From Spirochaetota bacterium (GTDB lineage: Bacteria > Spirochaetota > UBA4802 > UB4802), in contig JAOAIH010000018.1 in NCBI GenBank assembly GCA_026414805.1, forward strand, positions 1 to 48,963: a DNA stretch of 48,963 nucleotides. Direction: 5' to 3'. How positions within the stretch are numbered: position 1 is the first letter of the stretch; every line of letters starts with the position of its first letter. The notes beneath the pieces are model-generated. The model was given only the letters and a program-made list of their open reading frames with translations. It was not told the origin of the DNA and made no database searches. The position numbers and the translations under genes are program-made. This document shows, piece after piece, positions 17,130 to 25,893 of the stretch.

Positions 17130-18104
17130 CTATACTGAATAATCGATGCTATATTGTATGTGTAACGTGTTAATTAATGCAATAATTTTTTCTTCCCACT
17201 GGCTCTTTTGTATGCATGTGCATAATGCCTTTTTGCCGGTATGTTCTTCAATCATCCTTGCAAGCAAAGTACTCTGTGGCTGTAATTTGTTAAATGATGT
17301 TTCATTGAAACAATATATTTTTACAGCTACCATATCTTTTTCATACATGACAATATTCAGCTTCCCTAAGTGGGTAAATGTGATATCAATACATACAAAA
17401 TTATCATCGGCAATAATATAGGTATCATTAAATGTGGTGCCATCATAATACGGCACGGTGAATAAATTTCGGGAGCTATCGCCAAGATATTGTACAAGGC
17501 TTTCGATGTCATCCCTTGAAAGCATGGACATGATACTTTGTATTTCTTCATCTTCAAGCACAAGATTTTGCAATGAGCTATCGCCAATATTTTGTACTAT
17601 ATGCATAGTTAAACTTATACCAGTTTCTTTTGATAAAGTGTAACAAAATTTTTGTAGCAGTTTGTCAGGGATCCCTTTTTGCTGCAAACGCTTGAGCAAG
17701 GGAGATAACACTGTAAATGTTGCCTGCTGCGCTGCCATGCTGTCAAATAGAGCTTTATGAATTGTAAAAACAGTAAGGGCTTCTAGCTTATGCACTCTAC
17801 GCAAAAATGATGGATAGTGTGGGGGTGTGGCCATAAGTATATCGTTATGTGCCACAGCCTTTGGTTCAATCAGTGAAAAGATAAAACGGTTGCCGGTGAT
17901 TTTATCAAATTTAAGCAATATATGATTGGATGATGGAAGTCCTTTGGTAAAACGAGTTTCAAAAAACTGGTTGCCAACGCGCACCATAGCTGTTGTGGCG
18001 TCAATTCGTTTGGTTATTGTGCCTACTACAATCTGTCCACTTTTCAGTGCAAGTGTGGATGTCTTTGTGCTGTATGCGCTTACTATGTTATCTGTAATTT
18101 TCAT
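17130..18104 (-). CDS. FliK/YlqG-like hook-length-control family protein
   Basis: The 324-residue protein is placed here mainly by context and by its C-terminal third, which has the beta-rich 'ITFTHLGKLNIVMYEKDMVAVKIYCF' pattern of the flagellar hook-length-control domain. The N-terminus has a 'GQIVVGTITKRIDATTAMVRVGNQ' strand pattern. It is coupled by ATGA to rnhB and followed by the FlhB C-domain gene, the same order as ylqG-ylqH in Bacillus. FliK and FlhB interact in substrate switching, so the pair makes functional sense. It carries two dispersed words 102 bp apart. Confidence 0.65.
   Translation of the reverse strand: MKITDNIVSAYSTKTSTLALKSGQIVVGTITKRIDATTAMVRVGNQFFETRFTKGLPSSNHILLKFDKITGNRFIFSLIEPKAVAHNDILMATPPHYPSFLRRVHKLEALTVFTIHKALFDSMAAQQATFTVLSPLLKRLQQKGIPDKLLQKFCYTLSKETGISLTMHIVQNIGDSSLQNLVLEDEEIQSIMSMLSRDDIESLVQYLGDSSRNLFTVPYYDGTTFNDTYIIADDNFVCIDITFTHLGKLNIVMYEKDMVAVKIYCFNETSFNKLQPQSTLLARMIEEHTGKKALCTCIQKSQWEEKIIALINTLHIQYSIDYSV
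17472..17483 (+). repeat. GGAGCTATCGCC dispersed word (copy 6, exact)
   Basis: An exact 12-mer, antisense to the FliK-like gene, read there as Gly-Asp-Ser-Ser. Confidence 0.9.
17574..17585 (+). repeat. GGAGCTATCGCC-type dispersed word (copy 7)
   Basis: TGAGCTATCGCC, again read as Gly-Asp-Ser-Ser, 34 codons from copy 6 in the same gene. The flanking protein sequence differs, so the pair is not a simple duplication. Confidence 0.9.
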
Positions 18105-18757
18105 TCAAATAGCGATAGTTCCTGGCAAAATAGGCTTGCAACCGGCTCATAGGTCCTTCGATGAAGGGGCGATGGGCCGCATTTTTTTATTGCTTCTATA
18201 TGTTCTTTTGTTGCATATCCCTTATGGTGGGCAAAGCCATATTCCGGATATTGTGCATCAATATGCATCATATATTCATCACGGGTTACTTTGGCAATGA
18301 TTGATGCAGAGGCAATGGAAATAGAACAGCAATCACCTTTAATTATGGAATGATAAGGGAGTGCTAGAGGGAATGAAAAATTGCCATCAATAAGTAGCTT
18401 ATCAGGTGTGTACGGGCACTGTTGCAAAAGCCTTGTGATAGCAAAATAGGTGGCTCCATTGATATTTTTTTCATCAATGATTTCAACTGGCACCAGCAGG
18501 CAGTCCCACCACATGCAATATGTGGTGATAATATCTTTTGCTTTGGTTCTTTTTTTGTGCGATAGTTTTTTTGAATCATCTATGCACTGTACAATCTCCT
18601 TGGGTGGCTGCTTAAAGAATTCCTCAGGGTATATAACCATAGAAACAGAAAGAGGCCCCGCCAGTGAGCCCCTTCCTGCTTCATCTATGCCAGCTATGAG
18701 TTTACACCCTTTTACATATTCTTCATATTCTATTGCAAAATTTGGTTTTGCACACAT
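18101..18757 (-). CDS. rnhB: ribonuclease HII
   Basis: The 218-residue enzyme would remove ribonucleotides and RNA-DNA hybrids. 'IAGIDEAGRGSLAGP' supplies the catalytic D25-E26, 'LLIDGNF' a further acid, and 'SISIASASIIAKVTRDEYM' is a family signature. Length is normal. It begins three bases after the rplS stop and overlaps the FliK-like gene by ATGA. Confidence 0.95.
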   Translation of the reverse strand: MCAKPNFAIEYEEYVKGCKLIAGIDEAGRGSLAGPLSVSMVIYPEEFFKQPPKEIVQCIDDSKKLSHKKRTKAKDIITTYCMWWDCLLVPVEIIDEKNINGATYFAITRLLQQCPYTPDKLLIDGNFSFPLALPYHSIIKGDCCSISIASASIIAKVTRDEYMMHIDAQYPEYGFAHHKGYATKEHIEAIKKCGPSPLHRRTYEPVASLFCQELSLFE

Positions 18758-18760
18758 ACA

Positions 18761-19183
18761 CTATTGTGCATTAGATTCAGTAGTTTCCTGGTTTTCCACA
18801 ACTTCGTGTGTTGCAGGTGTTTCAATGGCCTTCTTGCGTGAACGCACTTCTTTAAGTTTGGCTGATTTACCTGTCCTTTCGCGGAGGAAATAAAGTTTGG
18901 CTCTACGTTTTTTGCCTTTTCTAACCACAGTGATTTTTTCAATTCGCGGTGAATGCAAAGGGAATATCCTTTCAACACCCACATCATAGGATATTCTCCT
19001 CACTGTGAAGGTTTTGCTAATACCTTTGTTATCTATAGCAATAACTATGCCTTCATACACCTGGATTCGCTCTTTGTCGCCTTCAATTATTCTGTAGTGG
19101 ACTTTAACGGTATCCCCTACCTCAAAGTTGACATTGCGGTAACTTTTGCTAAATTCGTTTTGAACTAACTGTATTGCTTTCAT
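18761..19183 (-). CDS. rplS: 50S ribosomal protein L19
   Basis: The 140-residue L19 lies at the 30S-50S interface. The core contains '[26 protein letters not shown]' in part, '[21 protein letters not shown]' and '[19 protein letters not shown]'. A 25-residue acidic/Thr-rich tail beyond the usual C-terminus makes it longer than the common 115-120 residues. The start overlaps the trmD stop by ATGA. Confidence 0.96.
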   Translation of the reverse strand: MKAIQLVQNEFSKSYRNVNFEVGDTVKVHYRIIEGDKERIQVYEGIVIAIDNKGISKTFTVRRISYDVGVERIFPLHSPRIEKITVVRKGKKRRAKLYFLRERTGKSAKLKEVRSRKKAIETPATHEVVENQETTESNAQ

Positions 19184-19881
19184 TGTTCTACCTCATCTTT
19201 TTTTGCTAAATACAATCTATACAGATCAGGCCTTACTGCCTTAGTCTTTTCAATGCTTTTTTCCAAACGCCACTGCCGTATCTTTTCATGATTGCCGGAA
19301 AGCAGTATATCCGGGACCTGCATTCCGTCAATTTGGCGAGGGCGTGTGTACTGTGGATACTCTAAAAGATAATTTTCAAAGCTCTCTTCCGATAGTGACT
19401 GGGGATTGGACATAAACCCCGGTATATATCGGCACAGCGCATCTATAATTACCAGTGTTGCAAATTCGCCGCCAGAAAGGATATAGTCGCCAATTGATAT
19501 TTCATAGTCAACGTAGCGGTCAATGATCCTTTGATCTATGCCTTCATACTGGCCGCAAATAAAACAGTAACTATCGTACTCAAAAAGCTTTTTAACAAGA
19601 GCCTGCGTCAGCACAGTCCCTGATGGTGAAGGGTAAATAACAATTGCATTACCCTTGTGCTGCTTTATAGCTTTACATAAAGGTCCTGGCATAAGCACCA
19701 TACCGCTTCCGCCACCGTAGGGGTAATCATCGCACTGCCGGTAGTGCCCTTCGCCAAATTCCCTCAAGTTAATAATATCAAACTGGCATAGCCCCTTTTC
19801 AACTGCTTTTCCTAAAAGCCCCGTTTGCAGGGGACTTTGAAAAAATTCTGGAAACAGCGTAATGATTTTAAAGATCTTCAC
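19180..19881 (-). CDS. trmD: tRNA (guanine-N1)-methyltransferase
   Basis: The 233-residue SPOUT enzyme makes m1G37 in tRNAs and so prevents +1 frameshifting. '[11 protein letters not shown]', '[14 protein letters not shown]', '[14 protein letters not shown]' and '[20 protein letters not shown]' are its knot and SAM-binding signatures. Length is normal. It is coupled by ATGA on both sides (rimM and rplS). Confidence 0.96.
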   Translation of the reverse strand: MKIFKIITLFPEFFQSPLQTGLLGKAVEKGLCQFDIINLREFGEGHYRQCDDYPYGGGSGMVLMPGPLCKAIKQHKGNAIVIYPSPSGTVLTQALVKKLFEYDSYCFICGQYEGIDQRIIDRYVDYEISIGDYILSGGEFATLVIIDALCRYIPGFMSNPQSLSEESFENYLLEYPQYTRPRQIDGMQVPDILLSGNHEKIRQWRLEKSIEKTKAVRPDLYRLYLAKKDEVEQ

Positions 19882-20396
19882 TCAATAAGCCCTTCAATAG
19901 GGAAAATCTCAAGGATACGCTCATCAATCCTTTGGGTACTAACCATACTTTCAACAAACGGGATAAGATATTCCTTACCTTCAGGAGTTTTTACTACCAG
20001 CGTATCCGCTGCGCCAGTTTGTACAATATCAGTTATATTGCCAAAATGGATGCTGTTATAATACACTTGGCATCCAATAATTGCCGAATAGTGAAAACTG
20101 TCACTGTCAAGATCTATTTGAGCGTCCTCAGAATCAACAAAAAGCTCGCACCCTTTTATTGCATTTGCAGCTTCTACATCATCTATGCCCTTTAAATATA
20201 AGTACCCTGTGCGGCGTGCTGCAATAGTAAAACCCGTTACAGTAAATGCTTTGTAGTGCCCTCGTATATTTACATATACTGGCACATCACCAGAAAACCG
20301 CTCAGGAAAATCAGTAATTATATGCACTTTTAGGCATCCATCAAGCCCATGGATGCCCGATATGACTCCAATACGGAAATATTCTTTACTGCTCAA
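19878..20396 (-). CDS. rimM: 16S rRNA processing protein RimM
   Basis: The 172-residue RimM helps mature the 3' domain of 16S rRNA. It has '[16 protein letters not shown]' in the N-terminal domain and '[10 protein letters not shown]' in the PRC-barrel C-terminal domain. It lies in the standard slot between the KH protein and trmD, with ATGA overlaps at both ends. Confidence 0.93.
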   Translation of the reverse strand: MSSKEYFRIGVISGIHGLDGCLKVHIITDFPERFSGDVPVYVNIRGHYKAFTVTGFTIAARRTGYLYLKGIDDVEAANAIKGCELFVDSEDAQIDLDSDSFHYSAIIGCQVYYNSIHFGNITDIVQTGAADTLVVKTPEGKEYLIPFVESMVSTQRIDERILEIFPIEGLIE

Positions 20397-20629
20397 TCAA
20401 GTATTTCCAATACAATCCTTTTGCCAGTTTTTGTAGCTGAAGCATTTAAAATAGTTCTGATTGCACGCGCAATCCTTCCATGCTTCCCAATGACTTTGCC
20501 AATGTCTTCTTTGGTAACTTTCAATTCAAGGATAGTAGATTTTTCACCTTCAATCTCTCTAATTTCAACTTTGTCAGGATTGTCAACTAATGATTTAACC
20601 ATGTACTCTACAAGTTCCTTGTAATTCAT
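20393..20629 (-). CDS. khpA: KH-domain RNA-binding protein (KhpA)
   Basis: The 78-residue protein is a single KH domain with the RNA-binding GxxG loop '[15 protein letters not shown]'. KhpA homologues bind many RNAs, often with KhpB, and sit between rpsP and rimM in a wide range of bacteria. It starts 35 bases after rpsP. Confidence 0.93.
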   Translation of the reverse strand: MNYKELVEYMVKSLVDNPDKVEIREIEGEKSTILELKVTKEDIGKVIGKHGRIARAIRTILNASATKTGKRIVLEILD

Positions 20630-20664
20630 CGTTATCGCCTCCGCTTGTTAGATTGAGATAGCCT

Positions 20665-20901
20665 CTAAATACCGGCTTTTTTTAATAATTTTGCGATAGT
20701 ATCTGTAGGCTGAGCTCCTTTTTTCAGCCATTCTACAACCTTTTCCTTATCAACCACAAATTGTTCACCTTTCACTATAGGTTGATAATGTCCCAAGCTT
20801 TCAATAACAGCACCATCACGACGTTTTCGTGAATCAACCACCACAACCTTATAAAACGGTTTCTTTTTGGTTCCAGCGCGTTGCAATCGAATCTTTACCA
20901 C
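20665..20901 (-). CDS. rpsP: 30S ribosomal protein S16
   Basis: The 78-residue S16 begins '[17 protein letters not shown]' and has '[19 protein letters not shown]', both diagnostic. It is the first gene of the minus-strand run that continues through rplS and rnhB into flagellar-export genes. An AGGAGG-type ribosome site precedes the ATG. Confidence 0.97.
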   Translation of the reverse strand: MVKIRLQRAGTKKKPFYKVVVVDSRKRRDGAVIESLGHYQPIVKGEQFVVDKEKVVEWLKKGAQPTDTIAKLLKKAGI

Positions 20902-21103
20902 GTATCTACCTCCTGAAATAGTTAGTGGATGATTATTTTTTATACTAATCTTTTGTCAATACAAAATATACTACACCACAAGATTGAAATCAAGTAAACA
21001 ACAATTTATGGGTAAAATATAAAGAATAAAATAATGTACTATGTAGTATAAGTATATAGTAGTGTTTAGCACAAATGTTTTACAAGTACAAAATTTATTG
21101 GGT

Positions 21104-21790
21104 TTATTGTTTTGCCTTTTTTGCTAATTCCAGTAGTTTTTTTGCCCTGGCATTGAAATCATCATTAGTGAATACAGCGCTTCCTGCAACTATGATTTGG
21201 GCTCCCGCTTTTACCACATCTGCAATGGTGTCTTCATTGATGCCGCCATCAACTTCAATACTGACATTGAGGTTGTTAGTAGTAATAAATGCAAAAAGTT
21301 TTTCTATTCTTTTGAGCGAGGATGCAATAAATTTTTGTCCGTAGAATCCGGGCTCAACGGACATTATCAGTACCATGTCGGTATATTCAAGAATGTCGTA
21401 CAGGGATTCCACCGGTGTTGAAGGATTTATGCTAATGCCTGCTTTTATGCTGGCATTGCGTATAGTGTGTAACAGACGTACCGGTTGCTGTGTGCTTTCA
21501 TAGTGAATAGTTAAAAAATAAGGCTTACATTCAATATACTGCTGTAGCGATAGCTCCGGTTTTTGAATCATTAGGTGTACATCAAGAGGTATATCAGTGT
21601 GTTGCTTTAGATTCTGTATATATCCAGGACCTATGGTAAGGTTGGGTACAAAGTTGCCATCCATCACATCTATGTGTAGGAAATGGATACAGGTGCTGTC
21701 AAACGACGACACAACAGAGCCAAGCGTTGTGAGGTCAGTGGCTATGATAGAGGGCGACAGTAATACTATATCAGTCAAATTCTTCAACAT
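21104..21790 (-). CDS. rpe: ribulose-phosphate 3-epimerase
   Basis: The 228-residue TIM-barrel enzyme interconverts ribulose-5-phosphate and xylulose-5-phosphate. 'LSPSIIATDLTTL', 'FLHIDVMDGNFVPNLTIGP', 'DVHLMI', 'VLIMSVEPGFYGQKFI' and 'EVDGGINEDT' supply the metal- and phosphate-binding residues. I prefer the ATG at 21790 to a TTG one codon earlier. Its start overlaps the PASTA gene by about 20 bases, so the two are likely coupled. Confidence 0.95.
   Translation of the reverse strand: MLKNLTDIVLLSPSIIATDLTTLGSVVSSFDSTCIHFLHIDVMDGNFVPNLTIGPGYIQNLKQHTDIPLDVHLMIQKPELSLQQYIECKPYFLTIHYESTQQPVRLLHTIRNASIKAGISINPSTPVESLYDILEYTDMVLIMSVEPGFYGQKFIASSLKRIEKLFAFITTNNLNVSIEVDGGINEDTIADVVKAGAQIIVAGSAVFTNDDFNARAKKLLELAKKAKQ
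21546..21557 (-). repeat. GGAGCTATCGCC-type dispersed word (copy 8)
   Basis: AGCGATAGCTCC on the plus strand, so GGAGCTATCGCT in the sense of rpe, read as Glu-Leu-Ser-Leu. It differs from the consensus at the final base only. Confidence 0.88.
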
Positions 21791-22799
21791 CAAAACTGAG
21801 TACCTTTACCTGTTTTTTATTACACATCACGTATACTCGTGCATTACCTGTACGGTGGAATACACAATCAATAGTATTGCCAGGTTTTAATTTCTGTGAA
21901 AAACAAAGCCGCTTTGATGAATTATCGCTTACATATATTTCATAAAGGCCTTCATCTTCATCATTGGGTACTGTGTATTTAAGACGTTCATACGCGTAAT
22001 ACGGCTTGTCCTTCATTTCGTAATAATACACCTGTAAGGTTACTGTTTGCCCTTCGGTTAGTGGCTGTCCTTCCTGTGGGTTTGCCTGTGCAATGATACC
22101 GCTCTGTGCAATGTCATTAGTGGGTATCACTGTAAACGTAACAAATACTTTTTTTGACATTAATAGAGGAAAGCACAGGTCAACAGATTGGCCTACAACC
22201 TTTGGCATTACAGGCTGTGTTGCACTTCCGCTTGAAACCAGCAGATTCACTTTTCGGTCAAGCAGTATCTTTTCTCCAGATTTTGGACTTTGGTCAATAA
22301 CCACGTTGTCGGCGGTTTTCTCCGAGGGAATGTAGGAGATGACACCCACACGCAGTGATATGGTTTTATCATATAAATGCAGATTTTTAAGCTTGTTGAG
22401 GGCAAAAGGCAATTCCATGCCTACTACACTAGGCATATCAATGGTTAAATTACTGCGGCTTACTAATAGGCGAATGGTGCTGTTTTCAGAAACTATCTCC
22501 CCTGGTTCTGGGTATTGTCGCAATATAATATCATTGTCAATATCATGCACATCGTAAAATTTAAGCTGAGGCTTCAAACCTTTGCGAATAAGGCTGTTGT
22601 GGACATCAGCATAGCGTTTGCCAACTACATCAGGTATTTTTACTTCTTTTTCAGGTTTGGTCAATACCACTACAATGATAGCAGATACTATCAGATATAT
22701 AGAGATAGCAATAAAAATTATAAAAGCAATCCTGCTGTATGGATGCTTAAGCCATCCTTTTGACCGTTCAATAATATCTTTCAATGAATAATTTGGCAT
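21771..22799 (-). CDS. membrane-anchored PASTA-domain protein
   Basis: The 342-residue protein has a short cytoplasmic N-terminus, one membrane segment (about 21-46) and three extracytoplasmic PASTA domains ('IPDVVGKRYADVHNSLIRKGLKP', 'MPSVVGMELPFALNKLKNLHL', 'MPKVVGQSVDLCFPLL'), followed by a C-terminal beta domain. PASTA domains bind peptidoglycan or beta-lactams. Unlike Ser/Thr kinases of the PknB class there is no kinase domain. I chose the ATG at 22799, with AAGAAGG upstream. The longer frame adds 25 residues without features. Confidence 0.85.
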   Translation of the reverse strand: MPNYSLKDIIERSKGWLKHPYSRIAFIIFIAISIYLIVSAIIVVVLTKPEKEVKIPDVVGKRYADVHNSLIRKGLKPQLKFYDVHDIDNDIILRQYPEPGEIVSENSTIRLLVSRSNLTIDMPSVVGMELPFALNKLKNLHLYDKTISLRVGVISYIPSEKTADNVVIDQSPKSGEKILLDRKVNLLVSSGSATQPVMPKVVGQSVDLCFPLLMSKKVFVTFTVIPTNDIAQSGIIAQANPQEGQPLTEGQTVTLQVYYYEMKDKPYYAYERLKYTVPNDEDEGLYEIYVSDNSSKRLCFSQKLKPGNTIDCVFHRTGNARVYVMCNKKQVKVLSFDVEEFD

Positions 22800-22912
22800 T
22801 GCGTTTACCTTCTTTATGTTAGCAAAATTATAGTATATAGTAGTATCAGTACAATGAAATTTGAACACAAGCAAAATTTATATTTTGCGTCAAGAATTAT
22901 TTTTGGTAATGG

Positions 22913-24415
22913 TTATTTGTTATCAAGAGTTTTCAATAATTCTTTAGCTTCTTGCGCTGCATTTGATTGTGGATAATATTGTAGTAGGTAATTAATTGTA
23001 GATTTTGCTAGTTCCTTGTTTCCCATTGCCAGATATGTTTGAGCAAGGCCAAAGTATCCTTCGCTTCTAATTAAAGGTTCGGGATAATTATTAAGCAATT
23101 GAGTGAATATGTGTTTTGCCTTTTCATAATCCTGTATATTTTTTAGCAGTATGTGTCCTATTCTGTACAATGCCACATTTGCTTCGGTTGTGTTTCCGGT
23201 TTCTTTTACAAATTCGTTGTATCTTTCAATAGCTTTTGTGTACTGCCCATTTGATTCAAATACCATAGCTTCTTGTAACAAGCGTTCAGTAATTCGTTCA
23301 ATTCGTATACGCACAGTGTTAGTAATTCGGGGCTTGCAATCTATTTCAACAGTAGCAGCTTTACATCCTTCGGCTTTTGCTGTCACTACGTTTTTGCCTT
23401 TTTGTGCGATTGCCATAAGCTTTTTATTTTTTGTAGTACCTGCAAATGTGTCATTTATATAAATTTCCGCATCTACGGGCTCAGTAGTAATTAAAAGATT
23501 TGCAATTTTATTGTTGAGTGCATCGTCAATTGTTTTAGCAATATGCGATGCTATAGCCCTGAGGGAATTTGGAGTGACTGCATCTACACTTCCAGTAAAG
23601 ATGATTTTTTGATTGCTGGAATTTATTATTCCGTAGTTGACAACAATGAGGTCAGGAAATACCCGTATATTGCCAATAATCCTGTATTCTATTCCATGAA
23701 TGGTAAACAGTTGATCCGCTTTAGAATTTTCAATGATGCCAGCCATTTCCAGTGATTTTTCTTCAAGAAGGCGGCTTGTAAATTTACTTTCAATAATGCT
23801 GTTTTTGGTCTTATCAGCTAATGCGCTAGTAAGCATTTCCATAAATGTAGCGCAATATAGTGCAGTAGGTGGGTTTTCAAAAAATTCCCTGAACTCCTGA
23901 ATGCCAACAGTTGGTGTGTCTTTTGTGTGTTCCAGATATTGTTGTATTTGTGAAAATGTTAAAGAAGAAAAATAGTCAGCAACCTTGCTCACTCCATTGT
24001 TGAGACCATCCGCTTCAACACCACAGGTTGAAACTATTTTCCATGATTGGATGTCCACCATACGTGCATCAACTTCGTATCTATCTAATATTTTGCCAAT
24101 ACTGCCAACAACAAGGTAGTCAATCTGCAGCATATCAGCTTTCCCTTTTAACACAGTGGGATCCTCAATTCCTATCTGAACCTTTTCAAGTAGATTAAGG
24201 TAGCTTTGTATGGCATTGGGTTGCCGTATGGTGATATGTTTATTGTTCGATAGTAACTGGGTAAGTGAATCTGTTGCAGATGGACTTATCGCTTCCATTG
24301 CAGGGGTGTCATCAAAAGGAGCTATCGCCACACGTATACTCTGTTCCTGACCGATCAAGAAGCTACATACAATAATTAATGTTATAATTATGGCAGGGAT
24401 AATTGTTTTTTTCAT
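22913..24415 (-). CDS. exported CsgG/TolB-like, PEGA and TPR protein
   Basis: The 500-residue protein has an N-terminal signal peptide (about 1-22), then a segment like the nucleotide-fold domains of CsgG/TolB ('IRVAIAPFDDTPA', 'IDYLVVGSIGKILDRYEVDARMVD'), which appears twice ('FTIHGIEYRIIGNIRV'). A PEGA-like domain follows ('LLITTEPVDAEIYINDTFAGTT'), and three TPR-like helices end the protein. It is probably periplasmic or cell-envelope bound. The pairing with the upstream TPR lipoprotein (ATGA overlap) suggests an envelope complex. The exact role is unknown. Confidence 0.7.
   Translation of the reverse strand: MKKTIIPAIIITLIIVCSFLIGQEQSIRVAIAPFDDTPAMEAISPSATDSLTQLLSNNKHITIRQPNAIQSYLNLLEKVQIGIEDPTVLKGKADMLQIDYLVVGSIGKILDRYEVDARMVDIQSWKIVSTCGVEADGLNNGVSKVADYFSSLTFSQIQQYLEHTKDTPTVGIQEFREFFENPPTALYCATFMEMLTSALADKTKNSIIESKFTSRLLEEKSLEMAGIIENSKADQLFTIHGIEYRIIGNIRVFPDLIVVNYGIINSSNQKIIFTGSVDAVTPNSLRAIASHIAKTIDDALNNKIANLLITTEPVDAEIYINDTFAGTTKNKKLMAIAQKGKNVVTAKAEGCKAATVEIDCKPRITNTVRIRIERITERLLQEAMVFESNGQYTKAIERYNEFVKETGNTTEANVALYRIGHILLKNIQDYEKAKHIFTQLLNNYPEPLIRSEGYFGLAQTYLAMGNKELAKSTINYLLQYYPQSNAAQEAKELLKTLDNK
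24318..24329 (+). repeat. GGAGCTATCGCC dispersed word (copy 9, exact)
   Basis: An exact 12-mer, antisense to the CsgG/PEGA-like gene, read there as Ala-Ile-Ala-Pro just after the signal peptide. Confidence 0.9.
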
Positions 24416-25155
24416 AATGCGCCTCCAAGCATTCTTATCCAGGATTCAACTGCTTTGCGGTCGGGAGCATTTGGGCGCACGGTAAGATATTTTTTATACC
24501 ACTCTATTGCTGCTTTACTGTTTTTTAATCGCGTTTCATAGAGTATGCCTAAGTTTTTATACGCTGGTGCAAAATCAGGTTTTGTAGTAATACATTTTTT
24601 TAAATATTCTTCAGCCTGAGAATATTTTTGTGTTTGGGCATAAAGCAAGGCCAGGTTATTCATTGCCGTGAACATTTTTTGGTCATATTTGATAGCAGTA
24701 AGGTATTCTTCAATAGCTTGAGGGTATTTATATTGCTTGTATAACGAGTTGCCCAATTCAAAGTGTGCTGGTGCAAAGTCAGATTTTAACTTTATTGCTT
24801 CTTCTAATTCTTTTTGAGCATCCTGATAGCGTCCAACTTCATTATATGATTTCCCTAACAGGTATCGGGAGGTATAGAGGTTTGGCTGATATTTTACCGC
24901 GTTCTGGGAGTAATCTAACATTAATGCAATATTGCCTTTTAATGCCAGTAACTGGGCAATTTGAGTGGATGCAACAGCTTTTTCGTAATCATTGGGAGCT
25001 TTGAGGAGTTTTTCTTTGAGTTGTTCAATCTGTTTATTTATGCTGGTTTTAGAAGCAAGGTTTGCTTCCCGAGCGACAATTGCCGCCTCATCCTTTTTGC
25101 TGCATGCAGAGCACAGAAACAGAATAAAAATAAGAAATGGTATTATGTGTTTCAT
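24412..25155 (-). CDS. TPR lipoprotein
   Basis: The 247-residue protein has a lipoprotein signal (C18 in CSAC) and about five TPR units from residue 55 to 230 ('GRYQDAQKELEEAIKLKSD', 'YKYPQAIEEYLTAIKYDQ', 'QKYSQAEEYLKKCITTKPD'). It would act as an envelope scaffold, perhaps for the CsgG/PEGA-like protein with which it shares an ATGA overlap. I chose the ATG at 25155, with GAAGG five bases upstream. A longer frame would add 40 residues before the signal peptide. Confidence 0.8.
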   Translation of the reverse strand: MKHIIPFLIFILFLCSACSKKDEAAIVAREANLASKTSINKQIEQLKEKLLKAPNDYEKAVASTQIAQLLALKGNIALMLDYSQNAVKYQPNLYTSRYLLGKSYNEVGRYQDAQKELEEAIKLKSDFAPAHFELGNSLYKQYKYPQAIEEYLTAIKYDQKMFTAMNNLALLYAQTQKYSQAEEYLKKCITTKPDFAPAYKNLGILYETRLKNSKAAIEWYKKYLTVRPNAPDRKAVESWIRMLGGAL

Positions 25156-25499
25156 AATAACCTTCGTAATGTTTTTTAAGATTATTGTGCCAGTACTTTG
25201 TGCACTTTGGTTGCAAATGTGTTCAAATAAAATGAATAATTTGATTAACTTGTCAAGAATAATATAACTGTTCAATTATAATTCATTTATGGAATGATTA
25301 TCCATTGATTGTAGTTTTCTTTTGTTATGATCTTATTTACTTTAGATCATAGGCCATATCTGTTGTGAAATCAACAATACTGTGATATGAACTATATAAG
25401 TATGAAGGTATACAAATACACCTGTGGGAAAAAGAGAAGAGTTGAGAAAGGATAAGAATGTAATAAAAATATTTTATTACTATTGTGCGATAGTTACTG
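25156..25499. other. 344-bp AT-rich intergenic region
   Basis: No ORF is convincing. The minus strand has a TTGACA (complement of 25249-25254) that could be the -35 of the TPR lipoprotein operon, but no good -10 follows. An imperfect dispersed word (TGCGATAGTTAC) lies near 25486, between this operon and the DUF2905 gene. Confidence 0.4.
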
Positions 25500-25706
25500 C
25501 TATTTAAACCACCGTAAGAAAATATTTAAAAAAATAGTAAGAATAATACTTATTAGTAGCATAGTCATAAATGGAAAGTACACTGTAATGTTGCCTTTGT
25601 TGAAGGTAAAATCGCCGGGCAACTTACCTAAAAATTTGAAAGATAGCTGCCACAGTAAGCCAATGACAATAAGAATAATACCTGCTATTATTAATAATCT
25701 TCCCAT
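25500..25706 (-). CDS. DUF2905 small membrane protein
   Basis: The 68-residue protein has two membrane segments separated by 'LGKLPGDFTFNKGNITVYFPF', the hallmark of DUF2905, a small conserved inner-membrane family of unknown role. The length is typical. It is a single-gene unit facing away from the hybrid kinase gene. Confidence 0.85.
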   Translation of the reverse strand: MGRLLIIAGIILIVIGLLWQLSFKFLGKLPGDFTFNKGNITVYFPFMTMLLISIILTIFLNIFLRWFK

Positions 25707-25893
25707 GATACACTCACTCTCCTACAATACGGTCTATTTATTACAACCATCATTACAACGACGGTGAATACATTTGTAATATAAATTTGTTATAAAATTA
25801 ATTATCGCTTATAAAATACTAAAAGAGTTTGTTGTTGACAATATGTTTTTTGTTTAGTAGGATATTGTATAATAAAGTTGTTACTATATCATT

